From Colletotrichum lupini (Eukaryota > Ascomycota > Sordariomycetes > Glomerellales > Glomerellaceae): a stretch of DNA of 64,000 nucleotides. Made by a program: the position numbers and the translations under genes. This document shows, piece after piece, positions 45,572-57,700 of this stretch. Position 1 is the first letter of the stretch. Every line of letters begins with the position of its first letter. Below the pieces are notes generated by a model. It was not told where the DNA came from, ran no database searches, and was given only the letters and a program-made list of their open reading frames with translations. The stretch covers positions 3,410,001 through 3,474,000 of the forward strand of contig NC_064673.1 in NCBI RefSeq assembly GCF_023278565.1, read 5' to 3'.

Positions 45572-46813
45572 ATGTCGGACCACGACCACACCCAAGATGT
45601 ACACCACGACGCCGCCCACGAACTCCACCACCCCTCACAACAACCCGACGTCCTCCCCGGCGGCCCGGATCCGGACGTCACCGGCAGCCCCGTCGGCGGC
45701 ACACCCAAGGAGCGTCACTCCCTCACCCTCGACCAACGACGCGCCCTCCGCCGCTGGGCCAATGCCCAGACAATCCGCCCCAGCCACAAGGCCTGCATCG
45801 ACTGGTTCTACGCCCAGTATGGCCAGCACATTTCCCAGTCCACCGTCTCCCACTCCCTGAGTCCCAAATACTCCCGCCTCGATGGCGACAACCCCCAGCT
45901 GAGCGGCAGCCGCCTGCGCTTCGGCAATTGGCCCGACGTCGAGAAGCTCGTCCTGCGATGGTACCAGCAGGTCCAGGCCACCGGCCGCCACCCGACCAAC
46001 GAGGAGCTCGGCGAGAAGGCCAAAGCAATCTTCACCGCCCTCCCGCGCTACAAGGACGAGACGCCCCCCGAGTTCTCCCCCGGCTGGATCCACCGCTTCA
46101 AGAAACGCTACGGCCTGCTCATACGCCGCCAGCGCCGCCACGGCGACGGCGGCATCAACCCGGCCGAAGACATCGCCTACCTCGCCGACTGCGTGCCCCG
46201 CCTCATGGCCCTCTCCGCCGAGACCTCCCCCGCCGCCATCCGAGAAGCCATCCTCCGCGCCCTCGGCGTCGAAGCGAGCCTCCAAGTCTGCGCCCTCGTC
46301 CGCGACGAGGTCCTCCGCCGCCTGAGCGCCGGCGGACCCGCGACGACGAATCCCATGTCCCCGACCTCGGCCGTCCAACATACCCCCGACCCCCACAGCG
46401 CCGACACAAGCCTCGTCGGCCCGCCGCCGCCACCACCCCCGCCGGGAAGCGACACGCCCATGTACGGCGACGAGGACCCGGACATTGTCCTGCAGAACGC
46501 GCTGCGCCAGCTGCAGCAGGAGGAGGCCGAGGCCGAGGCGACGGCGGCCGCGGCGAGAGAGGAGCGCGAGCAGCGGGAGCGCGCGCAGGGGACCGCCGCG
46601 GCGGCACTTGCGACGCCCGCCGTGCAGAGGGTCGTGTCTGCGTCGAACCGGTTCATGCCGTCTACGCCGGAGCTGAACCTGACGCCCATCAAGAACGACG
46701 ACCCGGTCTCGGCCAACGAGAGGCCGCTGCGGTGCCCGTTCTGTGTGAACCAGCGTATGCTCAGGACGATTAAGGAGGCTGTCGAGCATATGTCTACGCA
46801 CGTTGTTGTCTAG
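45572..46813 (+). CDS. CENP-B/Tc5-type helix-turn-helix DNA-binding protein without transposase domain
   Basis: Single exon, 413 aa. The N-terminal helix-turn-helix resembles CENP-B / ARS-binding protein 1 (TLDQRRALRRWANAQT, then FYAQYGQHISQSTVSHSLS, about 50-105). A second CENP-B/Tc5-type domain follows (VEKLVLRWYQQVQATGRHPTNEELGEKAKAIF, then FSPGWIHRFKKRYGLL, about 125-190). In pogo/Fot1 elements a DDE catalytic domain comes next. Here there is only a Pro-rich linker, a Glu/Ala-rich coiled coil (about 305-345) and a C-terminal finger C388-x2-C391-x14-H406-x3-H410. High-GC third positions match neighbouring genes, and there are no terminal repeats. It looks like a domesticated transposon-derived regulator. 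Its DNA target is unknown. Confidence 0.82.
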   Translation: MSDHDHTQDVHHDAAHELHHPSQQPDVLPGGPDPDVTGSPVGGTPKERHSLTLDQRRALRRWANAQTIRPSHKACIDWFYAQYGQHISQSTVSHSLSPKYSRLDGDNPQLSGSRLRFGNWPDVEKLVLRWYQQVQATGRHPTNEELGEKAKAIFTALPRYKDETPPEFSPGWIHRFKKRYGLLIRRQRRHGDGGINPAEDIAYLADCVPRLMALSAETSPAAIREAILRALGVEASLQVCALVRDEVLRRLSAGGPATTNPMSPTSAVQHTPDPHSADTSLVGPPPPPPPPGSDTPMYGDEDPDIVLQNALRQLQQEEAEAEATAAAAREEREQRERAQGTAAAALATPAVQRVVSASNRFMPSTPELNLTPIKNDDPVSANERPLRCPFCVNQRMLRTIKEAVEHMSTHVVV

Positions 46814-48431
46814 GGAAATCCGATTGCAGAAGACTGGGAAGGGTATTGAAGGTATGGTAAGGGTTTAGCGAAAGGGAGCAAAGTGATTATCAAACGGAAA
46901 ACGGAAACCCCCCCCAGCGAGGGATATTCCAGTAGTTGGTGATCCATATTTCGGGTTTGCCGACGTATATCAGAAGGATTATTAGAAGGCGATGGACCAG
47001 TCACCACTTTCACAAAACGAAAAAAGGCTTTTTGCTGTCGGATATGGGAATGCAGGTATCAAGGGAGGGAAAAGCACAGTCACGTTGCGCGTGTGTAGTT
47101 GTGTATATAGGTGTATGAGTGCCGGGGGCCCGAGGGAGTCGCTACTTTTTGTAACCTATTCTTACACAAGGTACCTTAATGATGAATCGTATGAACGCCA
47201 TTTACTCTTCGACATGAGGTACCATGCAGCTAGTCTAGCTAACATTACCTGCCATCTACCTGTATCTTGGGACTCGTCCTGTCCCAATCACCTAATCGCG
47301 ACACGCGAAAAGACGAGAAGCCCAGCCCCCTACAAGAGGAGCCTACGAAAAGATCCTTCCAGGCCCATACCGACCTCTGCCGTCATGCGAAATGAAGCAA
47401 GGATGTTTTTTTTTACAACAAGAAACGGGACTCGAGCCCGTGATCCGTAGGTGCGGCGCAACTCGGAAACAGAGATGACCTTCTCCGCTACACTACGGCC
47501 CTTGGTGATGGCATGAGGTATTGCTATTCATTATAGAGGGTATCGAGGGCGAATGAGAGGTTGGAATTAGCTGGAGACGGGTAGGTTCTGATAAGTATTC
47601 ATCAGTGGGGCGAGGCGCGGACAGCAGGTTGTTTAGATACACGTCTATGGCTCGTGCACATGGTTCACATCCTCCTGACGCGTATCAAGACTAGGTAGGA
47701 CTCATTGAACAGGCTCGTCTTGATTCATCTCTGGCTAAAATACGGGTATAGGGCCCGTCCCTTGCCCATCTGTCCGGACCTCATCCTCATTCGTCCTCAC
47801 GTTCGTTCGCTCATCATCAGAACCCCCAGAACCGGTCTTCCTTCCCGTGCACTTCGCCCGAGTTCTGAGGACCAGGCCACCGAGGGGAATCCCAGTTGAG
47901 AAAGGGTCTCGTGCTAAAATAAAAAGAATTGTGACAGCTCAAGTCAGCCGTCTAACCAATGAACGCCCGCCAATGTCCTCTCTCCGTGGTTCTCGTGGTG
48001 GAAACAAATCCGTCTTGCGTCTGTTTGAGAAACTCTTGGACAGATATAAACCCTCGAGGGCTGTATCAATACTTCTTTTTCCCCATCATCAACGTCAATA
48101 ACCATCAAAAAGAAAATCGTAAGTGGGGATCCTTTCGAGGGCCAAAGAAGTTTAAGAGAAAGAAAAAGGGAGCGTAGCCGCTTGCGCGAAGGAGAGTCGA
48201 TCCACTGGCGCATCATGGTCGTATATCGAGTCCAGCTACTAAGAGAAAACAATATAGAAGTGAAAAATCAGCCATCGCCTGTGTAATAAGACAGTAGATA
48301 GCAACGCGTCGCGTGCGCTGGGAATCATGAAGTGAGAATGCAATGGCGGGTAAGGGGTATGCTTTTGTCTCTCAAGTAGTCGTGAAAACCATCTAGGAAA
48401 AAGTCCGAGCTGAGCAGCACCTTGTCGAGCC
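46814..48431. other. Intergenic region with a tRNA-like element
   Basis: About 1.6 kb between convergent genes. Apart from the tRNA-like element at 47419-47504, I see no gene. An AAGGTACCTTAATG word occurs at 47169-47182. Confidence 0.5.
47419..47504 (-). tRNA. tRNA-like element, possible intron-bearing tRNA-Arg(CCG) or pseudogene
   Basis: On the minus strand a perfect Pol III A box (TAGTGTAGCGG, 47485-47495) is followed by a near-perfect B box (GGCTCGAGTCC, 47428-47438) inside a good T arm (ACGGG/CCCGT). An anticodon stem TCTGT/ACGGA can form with loop TTCCGA...T if a 13-nt insertion after position 37 is an intron, giving anticodon CCG. Against a normal tRNA, the acceptor pairing CAAGGG/TTCTTG is weak and displaced, the variable loop is only 2 nt, and there is no T-run terminator. 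It could be a decayed tRNA or another Pol III unit. Confidence 0.35.
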
Positions 48432-50903
48432 TTAGACCTGCTCGACGTAGAGGAGGAGCTTCTCGTTCCTTTGCAAGGCGTAGTCCAAGTCGTTGTCGCT
48501 CATGAGGTTGGGCTTGTCGCCGGTGGGTTCGTCCTTGTAGAAGAGCTGGACTTCCTCGCCTACTGGGATCTTGAGCCTGTCCACAATCTTGTCGTACAGC
48601 TGCTGGAAGGAAATGTCTGTCGCAACCCGGATCGCGATGAGATCGCCGTTGAAGTAGAGCTTGATCTTCATGGCTTGAACTTGACCCTGGCCGATGGCAG
48701 GAGAAGGCTGTGACTGCGACAGAGATGACGGCTGCCGGTTCATTCCGGGCTGGCCCATCGCTCGTTGCTGAGCACCGTAACCATTGCCATTCAAGTTATT
48801 CTTGGAGGATTGTCGTGAAGCCGCATCTGCTGGTGATTCGTTCGATGAAGGCTGCGAGCCGCCCGATAGTCGGTATTCGTCGCTCGGCGCATTGGGGTCC
48901 ATCTCGTAGTCGCCTTCTCTGGGGGCGAAGAATTGCTTGACGAGGGTACATCTTGCAATGTAGGCAGGCTGCGCGAGGAGGTTCTTAACGTAGGCATCTA
49001 GGTTGTGTAGCCGGCCTTCCGTGATTTGATCTGTCACATAGTTTACCGGACCAGGCATGTATGGGAGTGTACGCTTTTGCGTGCCGGTGTTTCCTGCCTC
49101 GGCCGGGAACTCGGTGAGCAAGGCAATCTGGAAGTCGTAGAAGTCCTCGTAGTATCTGGACAATTCCCAGTGACGGCCATCCTCCAGCACTGCTTCAATG
49201 ACGAACCAGTACTTGTCTTCCGCAAAACAATACCTCGGAATACGGGCTGAGATGGGAGCGTAAAGCTGCGACGCTGGTTTGGCGTAAGGACTGGGTTGAG
49301 CAGCTTGCTGAGAGTTGCGTGATTGCTGGTAGCTAGCTTGTTGCTGCTGCTGCTGCTGCTGTGTGGCATGCGTTAGCCTCAAGGTTTCCATGATAGAACG
49401 AGGAGAAACGTACATAGTTGGCACCGTTCTGTGAACTGGTGCGCCCGCCTTGTTGAAGACTCATGCGTTCCATTCCTTGCTCGATGGAGCCCTGTTGCGG
49501 TGCACCGTTGTCGAACTTGCCCAGTGTGATGCTGCTATTCTTGTAGTCGGCCGCCATCTTCTTCCATTCTTCGACCTTGGGGATGCCGGCCTTCTTGATT
49601 GCCCCGGAGGCGTCTCCGACAGCGGTGTCCGTCGCCATATCGCGTATTTCGACAAAAGATACGGGTATCAAGCCGGGTCCTCCCAATCTGCCGATAGGCT
49701 TGGCGACAAACCATTCGGGGTTTGATTGAGCAATGACGATGATGGCCTCACCAGCCTTAGCCTCCAGCTCGTCGGCGCGCTCTGCAACAAAGTCGTACAT
49801 GACGATACCATAGACCATCGCGCCGGACCTGCTGCCGGACCTAGACATACGCTGCGTCGGCTGAGTTGCGGGTGGTGATTGCATTGCGCCGGGAGGCGGC
49901 GCAGCCTCGGCATAGCCGGAATCGTGATCGGGGTTCTTGGAAATTGTCGGAGACATGGTTGGTGGCCGGGGCATAGCACCGTCGGACTGGCCACTATCTC
50001 TTTCGGTTCGGCCTAATGCTTGGAAAAAGGCTACAGGTACGAGGCCGCGGGCGTCGGGCAGTGCTGGGTTGCAGGCTTCGTACCAGTCGGGGTCGTTCTC
50101 TCTGCCGATGACGTGGAAGAAGTCGCCGCGCGAAAAGCTCAGCTCTTGGTTGGACTGGGCTTCATAATCGTATAGGGCTCGGATAACCTGGTAGGTGGAT
50201 TCCAGCGGTCAGCATACGGAGTAAATGCGATTGCGTAGTTGTCAGCTTTCCCCCCACCATACGCATACGCGCGTGGTGGAGGCCCAGGCGCATGGGGCAG
50301 CATGGGGATTGAGGCATCTATCAGCACATACCTTCTTTGGGGGGACAATAGCAACAGCAGACTTGGGGGCAATGTTGACTTTGGCATTATCCTTTTCGCC
50401 CTTGATGGACCGACGGAGGGCCTGCATAAGGTGAGGGACTGTCAGTAAGTGATCGGAAAACCGATTTCTGGACATTGATTCGCGATTCATCGTGGGTATG
50501 AGCATGGGCGCATGCGGGGTTGTTCATATACGGCGGAAAGTGGGAGAAAGGGAGCGCAAAATGTCGCAAAAGGGCTGACGGCAGAGATACAGAGAGGTAG
50601 AAACAGAGCGCATGCAAGATTGTGCACCGGTTTCTTTTTGGGGAGGATGTGAAGTTGTGAGAAGGAATCGCAAGAACACAAGAGTGGTGTTTGGTGTTTG
50701 GTATTGGTGGTGGTGGTGACATGCGCGCGCACACGACTGGGTTTCTGGAAAGAGGGAGAGAAACTATTGATAGGGGTGGGAAGAGGGGGAAGAAGATGGA
50801 TGGAAATGCGATGCAAGAAGCAGAGAGAGGAAGAAAGAGAGAGAGAGGATTGCACAACAGCAGGTACCAGGAGGCAGGAGTGTGGAGGATGACGAACCTT
50901 CAT
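48432..50903 (-). CDS. BEM1: Cell polarity scaffold Bem1 (SH3-SH3-PX-PB1)
   Basis: Four exons on the minus strand: 50903-50898, 50421-50332, 50187-49414, 49358-48432, giving 598 aa. Bem1/Scd2 tethers Cdc42, its GEF Cdc24 (by PB1) and PAK kinase at growth tips. SH3-1 lies at about residues 33-90 (VIRALYDYEAQSNQELSFSRGD; DPDWYEA). SH3-2 is near 150-215 (YGIVMYDFVAERADELEAKAGE; PEWFVAKP; GLIPVSFVEI). PX is at about 325-445 (RIPRYCFAEDKYWFVIEA; RYYEDFYDFQ; RTLPYMPGP). PB1 is at 515-598 (MKIKLYFNGDLIAIRV; SDNDLDYAL). The first coding exon is only ATGAAG, joined to GCCCTCCGT to give MKALRRSIKG, the conserved fungal Bem1 start. The last exon opens in a CAG repeat, so its acceptor is ambiguous by multiples of 3 nt. 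Confidence 0.92.
49341..49358 (-). repeat. CAG repeat at BEM1 exon 4 acceptor
   Basis: Five CAG and then CAA codons at the very start of the exon (Gln tract). Every CAG could also serve as a splice acceptor. Confidence 0.8.
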
Positions 50904-51706
50904 CTTGTGTGACGCTCCCTCACTTTGGGGAGGAGAGGACAGCTGCAGATTCTGGCAAGAATTAAGTGCGATGCTGTTGCGAAAAGGAAGTTGAAGTGGG
51001 AGTGGTGACGGGGGGCCCTGTTGCACCACACGGGAAAGTATGAAGTGGTGGTTAGGTACTGAGTGACTGACTGACTACTGACTGATGTTAGGCAGGTGCA
51101 GGCAGGTCAGGTCAGGTCAGGTCGAGAGAGGGAAGATAGGGATAATTGGGTGGGAAATGCTCCTTCCGCCAGGCAAGGCAAGGCAAAGTAAGGAAGGCAA
51201 GGCGTGATTGGGCGCAAACCAGGGGGTCTTCGTAGGGGGTGGGCGTGGATTGCGTGGATCAGTGTGCAACTATAAGCGACACTGCGACAAGACGAGACCC
51301 AAATGTCGATGTCTGTTGAAGGTGCAAAGTAAGTGGTGCAAGTATGAGTGTTGCAGTTCCAGTTGCTGTTGCTGTTGCTGTTGTTCGTGTGTGTATACCA
51401 GGCGGGATTCTCTCCAAGAGATGAAGGAGGAGAGGTGTTGCTAGGTTGGGTTTGAGTTGAGAGTGTTGTTCCTTCCACTGATGGCTTGTTTTCTTTTTTT
51501 TTCCCTTTTTTTTCTTCCCTTCGACGGAGGGAAGGAGAGAGGGGGAGGGAATTGATTGATTGGGACTGGTAGGTTACCGGGACCAGGCTGATGCCAGTGC
51601 GAACGGGAAGGAAGGAGGGGCGATGATGACTGGGTCGCACTTTCCCTTCGGATTGCTTTCCTTACTTGAGTCGTGGGGGAGGTGCGGTTGGTGGTGGAAG
51701 GCACGG

Positions 51707-51728
51707 AGTGGTGGTGGTGGTGGTGGTG
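51707..51728 (+). repeat. GGT trinucleotide microsatellite
   Basis: About seven GGT units in the BEM1 upstream region. Confidence 0.8.
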
Positions 51729-54700
51729 CTTGCCGTGGACCGTTGGGCTTTCTCTGGAAAGGAAAGCGACGGGCTGAGAAATGGTGCGGCAGGCGGAAAG
51801 ATCGACGGGTAAAAGTCGTTGGTTCCTTCTTGTGAATGTTCTTTATCCTCCCAAGGTCTTCTTGTTCGACGTCGTCGGCCTCGGTGTTTGGCGTAGGTTT
51901 CCTTTCCTTGCCTTTCCTTTCTCTTTTCTTACACAGCTCCTTTCTGCTCTGTCCGTGCGACTTTTCGATCTTTCTCTCGTCTGCCCGTTTGTGTGTGTCT
52001 CTCCAATACGCTTTTACCACGCGATCAGTTTCGACAATGTCCTTCCGAGTTTTCCGCTTCGTTTTTTTTTTATTTTCTTACTTCACACGGAGCAAAAAGA
52101 AGAAAAGAAAAATCGTTTCCACTGGATATCGGGCTGGCGCAGTACTTCGTGGGATTGTCTCTCCTCTGCTTTCTTATTCGGACTCGGAAGACGGCTGTAT
52201 CCTTCTCTCTTTCTCGGCCTCCGAAACAGGGTGACCCGCGACTCAACTCGGGCTACACGGTACTCGGCGGGGTCGCAGGGGTCGGATGTGAGGTTGGCAG
52301 ATGCACAACTTCTCGTCGTTCCTCGATCAATGACTGTCGTCCAAGACTCCAAACTTGAGCTTTTCGAATGCGCGACCAAGTGCAAAGATTGCGCTGAAGT
52401 GCGGCGTGCGGCGGACTTGCTGCGAGTGACCTGGAGGGTTGAGAGGAGGTGAGGGAAGCGACTCGAGAGAAAGCGGCGCGGACGGACGAGGGTAGAAAAG
52501 GCTCGTTCGCCCAACCAAGCATCTGCCCAAGGTGCCTGGGTACCCCGTACTCACTACCACCTACTTTACTCACTTTACATTACGGAGCGCTGCGGCACAC
52601 ACACACACATACACACTATGACCACACTCCAACGCCCGGGATGGACTCCCATGGCCCAAATCCCACCAGACCAGACGAATCGAGGGGGAGACGGTTGGAG
52701 AGGGCTTGACTGGTGGGACTCGCCGACGAGGGTCGCCGACACCCCGGTCTGTACCCGTCTGTCCAGTCTGCCCACTGGGCGTGGGTGGGTAAATTGCGCT
52801 AGGGTTACGGGTGGGTGTCCTGCCCTCCAACGAGGGTGTCAGCTTGCAGATGGTTATGGATGGTGGCATGCGTCTCGCCACGGGAGTATGTGGGCAAAGG
52901 CCCTCGTGCGCCGTGTCTGTCACCTTGTGTGCCGCGCCGCCTGCCTTTCGCATGCTCTGCTGCCAGGCTGTGCGAGACAATGCTACTGACCATCAACCGT
53001 GCTTCAAGTTCATGGATGCCATCCATAGGAGAATGTTTCTTCTTCAACCTTCGTCTACATTTGCTACAGCCTTTGGCGCACCAAGTCTCCGACAACCGTC
53101 ACTTGGCAGTACACTTACACCATCACAGCTAGAACAGCAGCCACCGTCAGAGATCGCTCCGTCTGGTAACGCAGCAACAGCAAGTTCGGGAGGCACCCGG
53201 TGACAGTTGACTGACAGACCAGTCCGAAGACATGGAAGCCGTCGCCCACGAGCACGGAGACTAAAACCGTCTTACGTACGGACCGGGCATTGCGCGAAAC
53301 CACAGCGGGCGTGGTGGCCCAGCAGCAGCAACCCTCAGATGGAAAGCTTAAATCACCCCCCAAAAGTCTGCCATGGAGATAGCAGTCGGGAAATGTCACG
53401 AGAGCCGATTCTACACCATACAGTCCTCCTTCCACTCAACGGAACCACAGAGAGCCAGCTCTCGGTACGTTGGACGTCCAGTTGTCAACGCCCGATGGAT
53501 GCCTTTGGTCGCATTCTTTGTGCGGCATAGTCATTTCAGGGCCCAGGGACTAGCAGCTCGAGTGCCAGTCGCAGCTTGCAGCTGCATGTCTCGCCCTTCT
53601 GCTCCCTAAGCCTCATGCTGGAGGCAGCCACCGGCTCTGAGCCGAAGCACCATACCTAGCTCGAATCTCTGGACGACAGTGAAGGGTCGCGACAGGCCAG
53701 CTATAGCAGCACAAGACTCGGTGCGTAGTGCCTATGACGACGGCACTGGATTTCATCCAAGGGCGCTAGAGCAGCTAGCGATGGGGATACAAGACAGCTA
53801 CCAGTCAGCGAGCATGACTTTTACCCTTCGACGACAAACTAGAATCCACCTTCTTTCTCAGCTATCGTCCGAGACGCCCTCGTTTAGCGTATAGCTGTCA
53901 GCTTTCCAATAGTCTTGTCCTTCTCTACAGCTTACCGCAAGAAGGGCTGGAGCTGTTCAACCATCAACAAGCCAATCTGCCGCAGCAGTCGACATCGCAC
54001 AGCGAGAAGCCTGGCTAGCGGTTGGGCCGCTTGCCGTCAATACTGTCATACCCTGGACCCCATCCCCTGAGGGCATCCTCCCCGCGGTTGCTCAGCCTTT
54101 GCCACTGTCTCCCTGGGCGCGCACATGGCAAAACCTCCACTCAAACACAGACCTTTTTTGGATTTTCGCAAACACCCCTCCTCAAGCTAGATTGAGCTTT
54201 GCACGCCCCCATGCGAAACATCAGTTTACAACCAATGACAAGAGCAAAGAGCTTTTGACACTTGCTTTTGCATGAACTGACCTCGCTCTTGAACAGCTTA
54301 TCCCGTCTCTGGCAGAGTTGGATGAGCTCCCCCGGATGGCAGTGCGACGCAGGGGACTGATCAAGAGATGGAAACTCATGGCGGCACCTTATCGATTAAC
54401 GCAAAGACTCCTTCGCTCCCTTGTGATCCCGAGCAATGCAGGAAGAAGGGGTATCCTGTGCCCCCCATCTATCGGCCACACTCTAGCAGTGTTCTTCCTT
54501 TTTCTCAATCAGGGACAGCTCACTTGAACAAATGCCTCTTGGTTAGGACCCCTGTACGCGGCGGGCCCGGACGGTAATTATCTCTTTGGGACCCATTGAG
54601 TTCCAGCCTAATAAGTTCAACGGCCTGGACGCCACTTCGGCCTCAACCCAACCTACGGTCGAGCCCTGTCACACGGAATCTTTCCCCGGCCACCAGGCCG

Positions 54701-57700
54701 AGACAACACGGCCTATCCGTACCTTAGACCTCTCCGGTATAACGTGAGATTGCGGCGTCTACCTGTACGGCCTGTTGTTGTCGCGATTGGTGTCATCGGA
54801 AGAGCTGCACTTCTACGGCCAGGCGGTAGGCTTATAAGTCTTGGGCAGACTACGACGTTGTCACAGATCTCATCGGTTGCCATGCGGCTTTCGGGCGGCC
54901 TGGAACGCTGCGGATGACGCAGCATATCCCACCAAAAGGTGCTAGCAAGCAATTGCATGGCAAATATCCCGACGTTTATTACAAGGGTCTCGTGGATCCA
55001 GTGCGATCCACGCCAAGCTGGCATCGCGAATCTTTTTGATATCGTCTGTTGATACTGGTCATGCGGGCATCGACAGGCCAATATGGGTAATGGCACACAT
55101 TCGACTCCTTATGCGCATTCCAACCCTTCTTACAATGGCCTCCACCGTCGAGACGGCTCAAAACCTAATCGGCTTTTTGTCTGAATGACATGGCGATCTT
55201 GCCCTACCGTTAGAGGTTCGAAGCCTGCGGAGTGAGGATACACTGGTCTTCACGCTAGCAAAATACGCTTGCGAGGATTCAAAAGTCTAGGCCAGGCCAG
55301 AATGCGTCTTAGCCAATTGATCAGCAAGGAATGGAGGACCAGCTTACGCGCCGACGCGTCGGTTCAGGCTTCCTCAATTTGGCGCGCGCATCCACAAAAA
55401 CAGTCCTGCAGCCATTGTCAACCAAGTGAACCAACAATGTCGAATCGTATTCCGCCGCTTTCAAAGTGCATTTTCTTCCGTTGGTGCCGTCAGATACCTA
55501 CCGGCCCTTTCTGCGAACTACATGCCAGGGCCAACGGCGTTGTACCTTGCATAGACGTTGCCCATGCACGCCTCATCAGAATGACTTCATCTACCGGCTT
55601 CCCTGGCACCGCTACTCTTCCCAATCCGTCCCAGGTTTCCGACGCCTCGAATAGATTGCTACGTTCTCCATTCCCCCACCCGTGGTGCTCTTGATGGCGC
55701 CTTGGTCTTGTCCAGGTCCCAGGTGCGCTAAATGGCTGTTGCAGAGAGAAACCCCGCCCACGACCCATTTCAGTGGGACGGTTCAGGAACGGTATCCTGG
55801 CCCCTTCTTGGCCTTTCCACTGCCTGACGGATGTGGCAGGGCTGGCTGGAGAAAAGCTGGATGCTTTTTAACCGCATCTTTCTGCCGCTGATGTCGATCG
55901 CTACCGGTGTTAGTTTCTGTACAGCATTCACGGAACGCGGCTGGCGCTCGAGTAGACGCGAATCGAGTTAACGTTGCAGGGGCTCATTTGGGATTACCAA
56001 GCCTACGGTACGGACAATCTGCACTGCAACTTGCGCCGGCCCCATTTGGCTCTTACACCAATGCTTGGTAACCCAAAGCAGCAGCATATAGAAGCACTTT
56101 AATGGGCGTGACGTAGGACGGAATATTGGCAGCAGAGCCGCGTCTTCTGCCGACCCCACGGCACCATATCCCCCGTTCTCATGCGCACCGATACACAGTT
56201 GATCAAGTTGGCCTGACATGTCTCCCGACTATGCTACTTGTCATCGACTCTAGAAGCTTCTCAGATTCACAGCTCCCGGTAAATCGCATCTGCAACAGCG
56301 CGTCGTACGTCCAGTGCCATCCATGGCATGCGAAACCCGCTGATATCCAAGCAAGACAATGCGCCAGGCATGTCAAGCCCGATAGCGAGACTCGCATTCC
56401 AAATACCCCGGGTCACGTTAACCCACACTTTTGCATTTATCTTGGCTACTACTACTCTACTGAGCTTGCGGAGCAAGGTCTAGCTTTAACCTCGTGCCGC
56501 AGTTGTGTTCGGATCCAGCCCGTCCCGTTCGTGGGCACGACACAACTTGAAACTCGACGTCCCATGTCGCCTGAAACGGGGCAGAGAACGGCATCATCAC
56601 CAATGAAAGGCCAGGAAAACGCACCCATTCTTTGCGACTTAAAGTGCTTTCAGAGTTCCAAATAGGACGGAGAGGAACCCTGGCCCGTCCCTGGTTGATG
56701 ATCTTCAAGTCAGGGTTGCCTCACATCGGGATGCCCTGGCCAGAAAGTGAGACCTGTCAGCCCCAATCGCGGGGTGAGTGAGAGAAACGGAAGTGCAGTA
56801 CCATATTCCGGAGCATCAAATACGTAGCGTTGACCCTGAACGCCCAACTAGAATGGCTCATTGGGCCAAGAATCGAATGCCCTGTTGAGATGACGGGCGA
56901 TCACTTACGGTGACGATGTCTCTAGTCTGCTTCTACTATCATGAGTCGTCGGTTGCGCCAACAGTACCAGAGTGAACGGGCAGACTCAGTAGAACAAGCT
57001 GTATTCGGCCAATGGACGCCAATCGTTCTCTCGTCAGTGCCTTAAAAAAGCAATTTCGGAAAGACAGGCTACACCTCTTCACCACCCATACTTACACCTC
57101 GAAATCAGGCCGAAACAATCACAGAAAGACAGCCGGCATGCAAAGTCCCGTTCACACCATTCCGTAGCGCCGATCTTCCGCCGCCGACTCGCGGGCTCTA
57201 GGAAGGACACCAAGTGCCACTGCCGTTCGGTGGTCGACTCTTGGTAGCGAACGGCTGACTTGGCGCAGGGAGAAGGGATCTCTCGCATGGCCTTGGTCCA
57301 CGATGCAACACCAGACCACCAGGACGCGTCCTCCTCGGCCCTTACAGAAGGCGCTCTTCTTTTAGTCTTTGTCGGCCTTCCTCGGAGTGGCAAACCGTGG
57401 CGGCTCTTCCCGCGGGACACCACTGTCCCCGGTCAAATCAGGTATTTTGAACTCGGATTCGGCACACGGCAGACGGTCTTGCGGGCCAATGAGTTGTACG
57501 GACCAACGGTCTGCCCGTCCAGAAATAGCATGCGCAGTCCCCTTTGACGACCAGGCATAGTATAAGGTAGCTGGGGTTACAGATTGCTCTCGCAACCCTG
57601 CTCTCAGTTTAAGAGGTCGCCGCTGCTCGAGTGGCTTCACAGAGCATTGCATTTTCAAGAGGCCCGGTATGCGATTTGAGACCTGCCGTCTATGTGGAGT

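Noticed and set aside
45635..46801. 388-codon open frame antisense to the CENP-B-like gene
   Set aside because: An artefact of high GC third positions on the opposite strand. The Gly/Arg/Asp-rich product has no domain, whereas the sense strand shows clear domains.
51574..52020. Basic 148-codon open frame upstream of BEM1 (minus strand)
   Set aside because: Low-complexity Lys/Glu and poly-Pro product from skewed leader DNA. No conservation signal.
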